Source: F23-B02 sp963650165 (GTDB lineage Bacteria; Bacillota; Clostridia; Oscillospirales; Oscillospiraceae). Taken from it: DNA of 64,000 bases. The stretch spans positions 1 to 64,000 of the forward strand of contig CAVJKX010000007.1 of NCBI GenBank assembly GCA_963650165.1. Reading direction: 5' to 3'. Below are positions 8,625 to 18,106 of this stretch, piece after piece (the stretch's first letter is position 1; each line of letters opens with the position of its first letter). The notes under the pieces were generated by a model. That model had not been told where the DNA came from. It saw only the letters and a list, made by a program, of their open reading frames with translations, and searched no databases. The position numbers and the translations under genes were made by a program.

Positions 8625-9194
8625 ATGCCGCCGAAAACGAAATTTACGCGTGAGGAGGTCATCGCCGCCGCACTTGAGACAGTGCGCTCGGACGGGATGG
8701 CCGGGCTCACGGCGCGGAGCCTGGCCGCACGTCTGGGCTCGTCGGCAAAGCCGGTGTTCGGGCTTTTTGAAAATATGCGTGAGGTTCAGACCGAGGTAAT
8801 AAACGCCGCGAACGCCGAGTATCAGCGCTTCCTGGCCGCCGAGACGGCGCGAAGCGAGTACCCGCCGTACAAGGCAAGCGGCATGGCGTACATTGCCTTT
8901 GCCCGCCGCGAGAGGGAGCTGTTCAGGCTTCTGTTCATGCGCGACAGAGCCGAGGCTCTTCCCCAGCCGAAGGACGAGAGCCTTGACGGCATCATTGCGC
9001 TCATCCGCAAAAGCACCGGGCTCAGCGATGAGGATGCACGCCTGTTTCACCTTGAAATGTGGGTGTTCGTCCACGGCATCGCGGTCATGACAGCGACGAA
9101 CTATCTCGACTGGGAGGACGAAAGCATAAGCCGTGCGCTCAGCGACGCGTATATGGGCCTCAGATCGCGCTGGTGCGGAAAGGCCGGAGTGTAA
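8625..9194 (+). CDS. TetR/AcrR-family transcriptional repressor
   Basis: 189 residues. The ATG at 8625 has GAGGAG at 8611-8616 with an 8-nt gap. The N-terminal helix-turn-helix contains LTARSLAARLGSSAKPVFGLF (about residues 27-47), typical of TetR; the C-terminal part looks like the TetR_C/WHG ligand-binding domain. It is expected to repress its own operon from the inverted repeat just upstream and to let go on binding a small molecule. The stop overlaps the ATPase start (TAATG), so the repressor and the exporter are one unit. The ligand is unknown. Confidence 0.9.
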   Translation: MPPKTKFTREEVIAAALETVRSDGMAGLTARSLAARLGSSAKPVFGLFENMREVQTEVINAANAEYQRFLAAETARSEYPPYKASGMAYIAFARRERELFRLLFMRDRAEALPQPKDESLDGIIALIRKSTGLSDEDARLFHLEMWVFVHGIAVMTATNYLDWEDESISRALSDAYMGLRSRWCGKAGV

Positions 9195-9922
9195 TGGACG
9201 CAATAAAGATAAAGGGCCTCACGAAGAAATACGGGAGCGTGACCGCCGTCGACTGTCCGGAGCTCAGCGTTTTTCGGGGTGAGCTGTTCGCGCTCCTCGG
9301 CGTGAACGGTGCCGGCAAAACGACAACGATAAAAATGCTCTCGTGCCTGACACGGCCCACGTCCGGCGAGGCGTACCTCGGCGGAAAGAGCATAGTTTCG
9401 CAGCCGCGGGAGGTAAAGCGCATCATCGGCGTATCGCCGCAGGAGACGGCGGTCGCCCCGAACCTGACGGCGGAGGAAAACCTCCGGCTCATGTGCGGCG
9501 TGCACGGCCTGACGAAGGAGAAAACGCGGGAGCGGGTACGGGAGCTGTGCAATGAGTTTGACCTTGGCAGCATCATGCAGCGCAGAGCGGGAAAGCTCTC
9601 CGGCGGCTGGCAGCGCAGGCTCAGCATAGCCATGGCGCTCACCGGCGATCCAGAGATACTCTTTCTCGACGAGCCGACGCTGGGGCTTGACGTGATAGCG
9701 CGCAGCGAGCTGTGGGACACGGTGCGCTCGCTCAAGGGCAGAAAGACGATAGTGCTCACGACGCACTATATGGAGGAGGCCGAGGCGCTGTCCGACCGCA
9801 TCGGCATCATGCGCGGCGGCAGACTGCTTGCTCTCGGCACGGCGGCGGAGCTCAAGGCGCGGGCCGGAGAAGGCAGTCTCGAGGATTCCTTCGTTGCGAT
9901 AGTAAAGGGGGCCGGAAAGTGA
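9194..9922 (+). CDS. ABC transporter ATP-binding protein
   Basis: 242 residues, a single nucleotide-binding domain of the ABC-2 export type (CcmA/DRA class). Walker A GVNGAGKTT (about residues 37-45), signature LSGGW (Trp in place of the common Gln), Walker B ILFLDEPT and the H-loop LTTHYMEE are all present. It would power the permease encoded by the next gene. The start overlaps the tetR stop by one base. With a local TetR repressor, a drug, lipid or peptide exporter is likely; the substrate cannot be told. Confidence 0.9.
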   Translation: MDAIKIKGLTKKYGSVTAVDCPELSVFRGELFALLGVNGAGKTTTIKMLSCLTRPTSGEAYLGGKSIVSQPREVKRIIGVSPQETAVAPNLTAEENLRLMCGVHGLTKEKTRERVRELCNEFDLGSIMQRRAGKLSGGWQRRLSIAMALTGDPEILFLDEPTLGLDVIARSELWDTVRSLKGRKTIVLTTHYMEEAEALSDRIGIMRGGRLLALGTAAELKARAGEGSLEDSFVAIVKGAGK

Positions 9923-10650
9923 AAATGCTGAGCTTTTCCTCGCGCACGGCAAAGGAGATACTGCGCGATCCGCTGAACCTCGGCTTCGGGCTGGGCTTTC
10001 CGCTCGTGCTCATACTGCTGCTGTCGGCCATACAGGCAAACGTGCCTGTACCGCTGTTTGAGATAGACAGGCTTGCGCCGGGCATGACTGTGTTCGGCCT
10101 TTCGTTCATGACGCTTTTCTCCGCAACGCTGATCGCAAAAGACCGTGAGAGCGCGCTTTTGCAGCGGCTTTACACAACGCCCATGAGCGCTGCCGATTTC
10201 GTCCTCGGCTACACGCTGCCGATGCTGCCCATCGCGCTTGCGCAGGCGGCTGTGTGCTTTATTGCGGCGTTTTTCCTCGGCCTTGAGCCCTCGGCAAATA
10301 TACTGCGGGCGCTGCTCATGCTCATTCCGGCGGCTGTGTTTTTCGTGTCGCTCGGTCTTTTGTGCGGCAGTATATTCAGCGCAAAGCAGGTCGGCGGCGT
10401 CTGCGGTGCGCTGCTTACAAATCTCACGGCCTGGCTCTCGGGCATATGGTTTGACCTCGACCTTGTGGGCGGTGCGTTTAAAAAAGCTGCGGAGCTTCTG
10501 CCGTTCTGCCACGCGGTGAGGGTCGAGCAGGCCGTCTGCGCGGGCAGCCCCGGCGAGGCATGGGCGGATATGCTGTGGGTAGCAGCCTATGCCGCAGCAG
10601 CGCTCACGCTCGCCGTCGCGCTTTTCCTGCGGCAGATGAAAAGGCAGTAA
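9919..10650 (+). CDS. ABC-2-type transporter permease
   Basis: 243 residues from the GTG at 9919, which overlaps the ATPase stop; an ATG at 9925 is an alternative. Six hydrophobic segments in the ABC-2 membrane pattern, with the large conserved region around residues 60-200. It pairs with the ATPase to form a homodimeric or 2+2 exporter. Followed after 4 nt by a strong terminator. Confidence 0.87.
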   Translation: MKMLSFSSRTAKEILRDPLNLGFGLGFPLVLILLLSAIQANVPVPLFEIDRLAPGMTVFGLSFMTLFSATLIAKDRESALLQRLYTTPMSAADFVLGYTLPMLPIALAQAAVCFIAAFFLGLEPSANILRALLMLIPAAVFFVSLGLLCGSIFSAKQVGGVCGALLTNLTAWLSGIWFDLDLVGGAFKKAAELLPFCHAVRVEQAVCAGSPGEAWADMLWVAAYAAAALTLAVALFLRQMKRQ

Positions 10651-10654
10651 AAGT

Positions 10655-10686
10655 CCTCCGTATCGCTTGATACGGAGGCTTTTTCA
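10655..10686 (+). terminator. Bidirectional terminator
   Basis: CCTCCGTATC / GATACGGAGG with a 4-nt loop, followed by CTTTTT on the plus strand; the opposite strand has GACTTTT. It closes the ABC operon and the converging 47-codon gene. Confidence 0.85.
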
Positions 10687-10827
10687 TTTTCCCCAGTCGC
10701 CGGATATGCCGTCGGGGGCTTTCGTGCGGCGCGTATCCCTGACCTCGGCGTCGCGGCCGCGGAAGTCCTGCGGTGCGACGTTCTCGCCGTGCGGTATATC
10801 GCCGCGCTTTTTTGATTTTTTGCTCAT
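10684..10827 (-). CDS. Small basic protein downstream of spoVAC
   Basis: 47 residues: MSKKSKKRGDIPHGENV at the start and GISGDWGK at the end; highly charged, with no membrane segment or signal. The ATG at 10827 has GGGAGG 7 nt upstream and lies 2 nt after the spoVAC stop, so it is translated as the second gene of that unit. Its stop overlaps the terminator. I do not recognise a family; size and charge recall small acid- or core-associated spore peptides, but that is only a thought. Confidence 0.6.
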   Translation of the reverse strand: MSKKSKKRGDIPHGENVAPQDFRGRDAEVRDTRRTKAPDGISGDWGK

Positions 10828-10829
10828 GC

Positions 10830-11270
10830 TTACCCTCCCAAAGCACACAATATCAGGCCGTACACGACGCTTGCCGTGATGCCGTACACGATCACCGGCC
10901 CAGATATGACGAACATTTTTGCCGCCGTGCCGGTGATGAGTCCCTCGGTTCTGAACTCCAGCGCGGGAGCGGCCATGGCGTTTGCAAAGCCCGTTATCGG
11001 AACGAGCGTGCCGCCGCCGGCAAAGCGTGCGATGCGGTCGTATATCCCGAGTCCCGTCAAAAGTGCGCCGAGGAAAACAAGCGTCGCGCTCGCAGCGCCC
11101 GCTGCATCGGTTTCTTCAAGGCCGCAGCGCGTGTAAAGCTCAAGCACCGCCTCGCCTATGCAGCAGATAAGCCCGCCGACGAAAAACGCCCTGAGCATAT
11201 TGCCCGCGCACTCGGAGCGCGGCTGGTGCAGCTCCGAATACCGCCTGTATTCGTCGTTTGTCATGTTCAT
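10830..11270 (-). CDS. spoVAC: Stage V sporulation protein AC
   Basis: 146 residues, near the 150 of Bacillus subtilis SpoVAC, and alike from the motif FFVGGLIC through LLTGLGIYDRI.FAG, VPITGFAN and the C-terminal helices. SpoVAC is an inner-membrane part of the SpoVA channel that loads dipicolinic acid into the developing spore. The ATG at 11270 has GAGG 7 nt ahead. Usually spoVAC is followed by spoVAD and spoVAE; here only a 47-codon gene follows and the ABC operon converges on it, so this copy is an orphan in this window. Confidence 0.88.
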   Translation of the reverse strand: MNMTNDEYRRYSELHQPRSECAGNMLRAFFVGGLICCIGEAVLELYTRCGLEETDAAGAASATLVFLGALLTGLGIYDRIARFAGGGTLVPITGFANAMAAPALEFRTEGLITGTAAKMFVISGPVIVYGITASVVYGLILCALGG

Positions 11271-11283
11271 TTTTTAACCTCGA

Positions 11284-11315
11284 AACGAAAAATGCACCGG
11301 GTGATCCCGATGCAT
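11284..11315 (-). terminator. Terminator of the 11340-11738 gene
   Basis: On the minus strand ATGCATCGGG / CCCGGTGCAT around a 4-nt loop, followed by TTTTCGTTT. It lies just upstream of spoVAC, so spoVAC needs readthrough or a promoter close to its start. Confidence 0.75.
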
Positions 11316-11339
11316 TTATCATATCCCGATATGCCGGAG

Positions 11340-11738
11340 CTATACGTCCAGCGTCAGATTTTCAACGCCGTTTGCCTCAAATTCGTCCATGTATTCGTCC
11401 ATGCGCGCGGCAAGAGCGCTCAGATCGTCGCTGTCCTCGCCGAGATCGCGCCGCGCGAGTTCCTCGGCAAGAATGTCGAAAAACACGGCGTCCTCATAGT
11501 CGGCGATGGCCTCGTGTATGCCGCCGTCCTCGTATGCGCGTGAGGGAAAAACGTGGCCATGCCAGAGTTGGATAAGGCTCTTCATGCCGTTTTTCGAGCA
11601 GAGCGAGAATATCTTTTCCTGCACGATGTCATAGTCCTCAAAGCGATCCGAGGTCCGCGTCGAGTTGAGTATCCAGTTGCCTATATATACAAGGTCCAGA
11701 AGTCTGCGGAATTCCTTTTCGGTAAGATCTATGTTCAA
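11340..11738 (-). CDS. Conserved acidic hypothetical protein
   Basis: 132 residues from a TTG at 11738. That start is chosen because GGAGG lies 7 nt upstream of it; the ATG at 11756 has no such site and the GGAGG would fall inside its reading frame. Highly acidic, mostly helical, soluble (NIDLTEKEFRRLLDLVYIGNW near the start). No known domain recognised. It has its own promoter and terminator and is divergent from murI. Confidence 0.65.
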   Translation of the reverse strand: MNIDLTEKEFRRLLDLVYIGNWILNSTRTSDRFEDYDIVQEKIFSLCSKNGMKSLIQLWHGHVFPSRAYEDGGIHEAIADYEDAVFFDILAEELARRDLGEDSDDLSALAARMDEYMDEFEANGVENLTLDV

Positions 11739-11768
11739 AGCTTTGCCTCCGATCATCGTTATGCTTTC

Positions 11769-11797
11769 ATTATATCAGATAGTCCCGGCTTTTGCCA
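11769..11797 (-). promoter_or_regulatory. Promoter of the acidic hypothetical gene
   Basis: Minus strand TGGCAA, 17 bp, TATAAT (complement of 11769-11774), about 30 bp upstream of the TTG start. The -35 is weak. Confidence 0.45.
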
Positions 11798-11808
11798 CAA
11801 TAAAATCC

Positions 11809-11837
11809 TTGTAATTTCGGACGACTTGTCATATTAT
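11809..11837 (+). promoter_or_regulatory. Promoter of murI
   Basis: TTGTAA at 11809-11814, 17 bp, TATTAT at 11832-11837, 37 bp before the murI ATG. Confidence 0.5.
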
Positions 11838-11873
11838 ATTGTAGTTATATCAGTATCATGGAGATAATATGCA

Positions 11874-12677
11874 ATGGACAACAGACCCATCGGCGTATTC
11901 GACTCCGGTCTCGGCGGCCTGACGGCCGTTCGGGAGCTGAGACGGATATTGCCGGATGAAAATATAATTTATTTCGGCGACACGGGGCGCATGCCCTACG
12001 GCGGACGGCCGCGCGCACAGATGCGCACGATAGCGCACCAGAACATCGCCTTTGCCGAGAGCTTCGGCGTAAAAACCATCCTTGCCGCCTGCGGAACGAT
12101 ATCCAGCAACGCGCCGGATATACTCGCGCAGAACGCAACGAAGGCCATCGGCGTGCTCACGCCAGGAGCCGAAAGGCTTGCATCGACAGAGCGGAAAAAG
12201 CTCGGCGTCATAGCGACGAAAACGAGCATAGAAAGCGGCGCGTTTCAGGCGGAGATAAGCCGCTTCGCTCCCGCGGCGGAGATCACCGCCCTCGCCTGCC
12301 CTGACTTTGTTCCGATGATAGAGAGCGGGCACTATCTGCCCTCGGACCCCCTTGTGCGGGACATCGTCGCAAGCTCGCTCGAGCCGCTGAAGGGCGTGGG
12401 TGCGCTGCTGCTCGGCTGCACGCACTACGGGCTCATCGCCGAGGCCATAAGCGCATATCTCGGCAAAGATGTCATCCTCGTCGGCGCTGCCGACGCATCG
12501 GCGCAGTGCCTTGCGCAGTATCTGCGCGAAAACGATATGCTTGCCTCCGGCGGAGGCAGCGAGAGCTATTACACCAGCGGCAGCACGGAGGATTTCAATG
12601 CTCTTGCACCCGTCATGCTGGGCTATGAGCTCAAAAGCGGGGTCAATTTTGTCGAGCCCTTTGCGCTGGGCGAGTGA
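11874..12677 (+). CDS. murI: Glutamate racemase
   Basis: 267 residues. It converts L- to D-glutamate for peptidoglycan in the cytoplasm. The Asp/Glu racemase fold is shown by IGVFDSGLGG at residues 6-15, GDTGRMPYG, and the two catalytic cysteines: Cys73 in AACGTIS and Cys182 in LGCTHY. The first cysteine motif is usually ACNTA; here Gly replaces the Asn. GGAG lies about 10 nt before the ATG. Followed at 10 nt by a DUF1934 gene and then argS, so probably one unit. Confidence 0.88.
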   Translation: MDNRPIGVFDSGLGGLTAVRELRRILPDENIIYFGDTGRMPYGGRPRAQMRTIAHQNIAFAESFGVKTILAACGTISSNAPDILAQNATKAIGVLTPGAERLASTERKKLGVIATKTSIESGAFQAEISRFAPAAEITALACPDFVPMIESGHYLPSDPLVRDIVASSLEPLKGVGALLLGCTHYGLIAEAISAYLGKDVILVGAADASAQCLAQYLRENDMLASGGGSESYYTSGSTEDFNALAPVMLGYELKSGVNFVEPFALGE

Positions 12678-12687
12678 GGAAAAGCAA

Positions 12688-13107
12688 ATGAATGCAGTCA
12701 TTAAGATAACCGGCGTGCAGGGCTTTATGCAGCCCGATGCCGATACGTTCGAGTTCGTGACCGACGGCATATACTGCCGCACCGAGGACGGATTTCAGAT
12801 ATTTTACCGCGAAAGCGAGCTCACGGGGCTCGAGGGCACCTGCACGACCGTGAACATCATGCCCGACGCCGTGAGCGTCGAGCGAACGGGAATGCTCAAC
12901 GCGAGGATGGTGTTCCGCGAGGGCGGAAAGGACAGGTTCCTTTACGACACGCGCTTCGGCGCGGCGACGATGGGCATCGAAACGCGAAAGATAGCGGCAA
13001 GCTTCGACGATCTCGGCGGCGATCTGGTCATAGACTACGTCGTCAACATGGAGCACACCGTTGCAAGCAGAAATACACTTAAAATGAGCGTAAAGCTCAG
13101 AAGCTGA
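12688..13107 (+). CDS. DUF1934-family beta-barrel protein
   Basis: 139 residues from the ATG at 12688 (GAGGAAAAG upstream). The pattern of a YRE(S)ELTGLEGT segment, the T...V.R.G motif and a C-terminal NxLKMSVKLR strand matches the lipocalin-like YwiB/DUF1934 family, commonly found next to argS in Firmicutes. Function unknown. It sits 10 nt after murI and 13 nt before argS. Confidence 0.8.
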   Translation: MNAVIKITGVQGFMQPDADTFEFVTDGIYCRTEDGFQIFYRESELTGLEGTCTTVNIMPDAVSVERTGMLNARMVFREGGKDRFLYDTRFGAATMGIETRKIAASFDDLGGDLVIDYVVNMEHTVASRNTLKMSVKLRS

Positions 13108-13120
13108 GAGGACAAATGAT

Positions 13121-14866
13121 ATGGCAAACATGATACAGAAGGCAAAGCAGCAGGTCGCGGAGCTCGTGAACGCGGCATATCTCACGGCGGCGGAAAAGGG
13201 CGAGCTGCCCGCGGGGCTCACTCTCGGAGGCAGCGTCGAGATACCCAAGGACACGGCAAACGGCGACTATGCGGCGAACTACGCCATGGCGAGCGCAAAG
13301 CTCATGCGTATGCCGCCGCGCAAGGTGGCCGAGACACTTGCGGCAAACATGGCGCTCGAGGGCAGCTGGTTTGAAAGCGTCGAGGTCGCGGGACCCGGCT
13401 TCATGAACTTCCGCATGGGCGGCAAATGGTACGCCGACGTTCTCAAAAACGTTGCCGAGGAGGGCGACTGCTTCTGCAACTGCAATATCGGCGAGGGCAA
13501 AAAGCTCATGGTCGAGTTCGTTTCCGCAAACCCCACCGGCCCCATGCACATGGGCAACGCCCGCGGCGGCGTGCTGGGCGACGCGCTGGCCTCCGTGCTC
13601 TCACGCGCGGGCTATGACGTGTGGCGCGAGTTCTACGTCAACGACGCCGGCAATCAGATAGAGAAATTCGCGGCCAGCATCGAGGCGCGCGGCATCCAGC
13701 TTTTAAAGGGCGAGGACGCCGTCGAGTTCCCCGAGGACGGCTACCACGGCGACGATATAAAGGAGCTGGCAAGGCTCTTCTGCGAAAAGTACGGCGACGA
13801 ATGGCTCGAGCTCCCCACCGCAGAGCGCCATAAGAAGCTTGCCGACTTCGGCCTGTCGGTCAATCTGCCGAAGATGAAGAGCGATCTTGCCCGCTACGGC
13901 ATCGTATACGATCAGTGGTTCCTCGAATCGAGCCTGCACGAGAGCGGCTACGTCGCCGAGTCCGTGCAGAAGCTCACCGACGCGGGCTTTACCTACGAAA
14001 AGGACGGCGCACTGTGGCTGCACACCTCGAAGATACTCTCCGACAAGCTGCTTGCCACCGGAAAGAAGCCCGAGGATATCGAAAAGCTCGAGCTCAAGGA
14101 CGATGTTCTGCGCCGCGCAAACGGCTTCTACACCTACTTTGCCGCCGACATCGCCTACCACCGCAACAAGTTCGAGCTGCGCGGCTTCGATAAGGTCATA
14201 AACGTCTGGGGCGCCGATCACCACGGCCACGTCGCACGTCTCAAGGGTGCGATGGACGCGCTCGGTCTCGACGGTGAGCACAGGCTCGATATCGTGCTCA
14301 TGCAGCTTGTAAAGCTCATGCGCGGCGGCGAGGTCGTGCGTATGTCAAAGCGCACCGGCAAGGCCATTTCCCTGTCGGATCTTCTCGACGAGATCCCCGT
14401 TGACGCGGCCCGCTACTTCTTCAACTCCCGCCCCGAGTCGCCCGTTGAGTTCGACCTCGACCTCGCCGTGCGTCAGGACAGCGAGAACCCCGTCTACTAC
14501 GTCCAGTACGCCCACGCGCGCATCTGCACGCTCATAGCGGCGCTGGCCGCCGAGGGGCACGAGCTGCCGGATATCGGCAGCGTCGATCTGTCGCTGCTGT
14601 CAACCGAGCAGGAGCGCGAGCTCATAAAGCAGATCGCACTGCTGCCCGAGGAGATACGCCTCGCGGCGCGCGACTACGACCCCAGCCGCATAAACAAGTA
14701 CGTCACCGAGCTTGCCGCCCGCTTCCACAGGTTCTACACCGCCTGCCGCATCAAGGGCGCTGAGGAGGGCGTGCTCAACGCGCGGCTCTGCCTTGCCGAC
14801 ACCGTGCGCAGGGTCATAGCGCTCTCCCTGTCCGTGATCGGCGTCTCCGCCCCCGAGCACATGTAG
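13121..14866 (+). CDS. argS: Arginyl-tRNA synthetase
   Basis: 581 residues, class I. The HIGH motif appears as HMGN in NPTGPMHMGNARGG (about residues 141-150) and the KMSKS loop as MSKRTGK (about 408-414). The N-terminal Add-1 domain that recognises the D-loop and the C-terminal helical anticodon-binding (DALR) domain ending in SVIGVSAPEHM are both present. Charges tRNA-Arg in the cytoplasm. AGAGGA precedes the ATG. Intact. Confidence 0.95.
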   Translation: MANMIQKAKQQVAELVNAAYLTAAEKGELPAGLTLGGSVEIPKDTANGDYAANYAMASAKLMRMPPRKVAETLAANMALEGSWFESVEVAGPGFMNFRMGGKWYADVLKNVAEEGDCFCNCNIGEGKKLMVEFVSANPTGPMHMGNARGGVLGDALASVLSRAGYDVWREFYVNDAGNQIEKFAASIEARGIQLLKGEDAVEFPEDGYHGDDIKELARLFCEKYGDEWLELPTAERHKKLADFGLSVNLPKMKSDLARYGIVYDQWFLESSLHESGYVAESVQKLTDAGFTYEKDGALWLHTSKILSDKLLATGKKPEDIEKLELKDDVLRRANGFYTYFAADIAYHRNKFELRGFDKVINVWGADHHGHVARLKGAMDALGLDGEHRLDIVLMQLVKLMRGGEVVRMSKRTGKAISLSDLLDEIPVDAARYFFNSRPESPVEFDLDLAVRQDSENPVYYVQYAHARICTLIAALAAEGHELPDIGSVDLSLLSTEQERELIKQIALLPEEIRLAARDYDPSRINKYVTELAARFHRFYTACRIKGAEEGVLNARLCLADTVRRVIALSLSVIGVSAPEHM

Positions 14867-14929
14867 TTTCAGCGGCGCATTGAGGCTGTACTTATACATT
14901 ACACGAAGCAGCACAACGGGGGTATACAG

Positions 14930-15934
14930 ATGGGAAAGCTTAAATTTCTGCTTGCGCGCATAGCCGGGCTTAATTGGAATCAAATGTTCCGGAAAATCGA
15001 CGCGGTCCACAAAAAGTCCGGGCGCAGCAAGCTGCTGATATTTATCGACATGGTCTGGTGCGGTCTGCGCTATCAGGCCGGATACATGGACTATTGGCTG
15101 TTTGAGATGTACAATCTCAACGCCGCACAGCGGAAAACCGTGCTGACGCGCGGCATAAACAACGGCTTCATAAAAAAATACAACGACCCGGCATACATGC
15201 CGGAGATCGAGGACAAGCTCAAGTTTGCCCACAACTTTGCCGACTTCCTGCACCGCGACTGGCTCGACTACGCCGCTGCGACCGACGCAGAGCTCGACGC
15301 TTTCGTCAAAAAGCATCCCGTGTTCATGGTAAAGCCCGTAAACGGGCAGTGCGGGCACGGCATCGAAAAGCTCGACGTGAACACGCTCGGCGTGCCGCTG
15401 CGCGAGCATCTTGACGGCCTGGGGCATGTTCTGCTCGAGGAGTGCGTCACGCAGCACCGCGACCTCATGGCGCTGCACCCGTACTCGGTCAACACCTGCC
15501 GCGTCATAAGCTTCACGCACGGTGCGAAGACCCGCGTCGTCGCCGCCTATCTGCGCATCGGCAACGGCAAGTTTGTCGACAACTTCAACAGCGGCGGCAT
15601 GGTCGTGCCCATCGAGGAGGACAGCGGCGAGATAATCTATCCCGCGCTGGACAAGGCGGAGAACCTTTACGACGTTCACCCGCTGACCGGAGTTGCGATA
15701 AAGGGCTTTAAGATCCCGCTCTGGGATGAGGTCATCGCAATGGTCGAGCGCGCAGGTCAGGTCGTGCCGCAGGTCGGCATCGTCGGCTGGGACGTCTGCG
15801 TGACAGACAACGGCCCGCTGCTCATCGAGGGCAACGATTATCCCGGCCACGACATTTACCAGCTCCCGCCCCACCGCACCGACGGCATCGGCGTTCTTCC
15901 CAAATTCCAAAAGGCTATTTCGGAGACGCGCTGA
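14930..15934 (+). CDS. Sugar-transfer-associated ATP-grasp enzyme
   Basis: 334 residues. It has the ATP-grasp pattern of the family often annotated sugar-transfer-associated ATP-grasp (ATPgrasp_ST): FMVKPVNGQCGHGIEKL for nucleotide binding, LLEECV, NTCRVISF, and the metal-binding end GWDVCVTDNGPLLIEGND. Such enzymes couple a carboxylate to an amine or thiol with ATP, often in surface-polysaccharide loci. GGGGGT lies ahead of the ATG. No glycan genes are adjacent, so the substrate is open. The gene is followed by the large hairpin at 15942-16110. Confidence 0.8.
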   Translation: MGKLKFLLARIAGLNWNQMFRKIDAVHKKSGRSKLLIFIDMVWCGLRYQAGYMDYWLFEMYNLNAAQRKTVLTRGINNGFIKKYNDPAYMPEIEDKLKFAHNFADFLHRDWLDYAAATDAELDAFVKKHPVFMVKPVNGQCGHGIEKLDVNTLGVPLREHLDGLGHVLLEECVTQHRDLMALHPYSVNTCRVISFTHGAKTRVVAAYLRIGNGKFVDNFNSGGMVVPIEEDSGEIIYPALDKAENLYDVHPLTGVAIKGFKIPLWDEVIAMVERAGQVVPQVGIVGWDVCVTDNGPLLIEGNDYPGHDIYQLPPHRTDGIGVLPKFQKAISETR

Positions 15935-15941
15935 CGCACCT

Positions 15942-16110
15942 GCGGATACGGATATCTACGGTTGCCCGGTATCGAAACAATGGCGGAAATAAAAACATTT
16001 TGTGTAACGCGAGTGCGCAGTAATGTTGCGCACCTGAGTCACGCGGCAGTGTTCTTATTTCGTCGGCAGTCTCGATACCGGGCATCTGCAATAAACGTAT
16101 AGATACCGCC
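15942..16110. repeat. 169-bp imperfect inverted repeat, MITE-like or structured RNA
   Basis: The left half (15942-16019) and right half (16027-16110) are imperfect reverse complements. Matching blocks include TGCCCGGTATCGA (15963-15975) with its complement at 16073-16085, GAAATAA.AACA with its complement near 16050-16061, and the perfect apex stem GTGCGCA (16013-16019)/TGCGCAC (16027-16033) around a 7-nt loop. No open reading frame. I found no second copy in the window by eye. It could be a palindromic mobile element or a long RNA hairpin serving as terminator. Confidence 0.6.
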
Positions 16111-16143
16111 TTAGTGCGCCCTTAAAAAATAGTGCTGAAAGCC

Positions 16144-16172
16144 TTGTAATTTGAGGAATGTGGTGCTAAAAT
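16144..16172 (+). promoter_or_regulatory. Possible typA promoter
   Basis: TTGTAA at 16144-16149, 17 bp, TAAAAT at 16167-16172, 40 bp before the start codon. Confidence 0.4.
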
Positions 16173-16211
16173 ATATTTTTGTGTTGAATTTTGATTAGGA
16201 GTTGAGTTTAA

Positions 16212-18032
<1,821 letters not shown>

Positions 18033-18036
18033 TTTT

Positions 18037-18066
18037 CAAAAAGCACTCCTGCGGGAGTGCTTTTTG
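18037..18066 (+). terminator. Terminator of typA
   Basis: AGCACTCC / GGGAGTGCT with a 3-nt loop, flanked by AAAA and TTTTTG. Confidence 0.85.
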
Positions 18067-18106
18067 TGTTATAATCAAATGATCAAACGACTGCGGAGGT
18101 AGAAAA

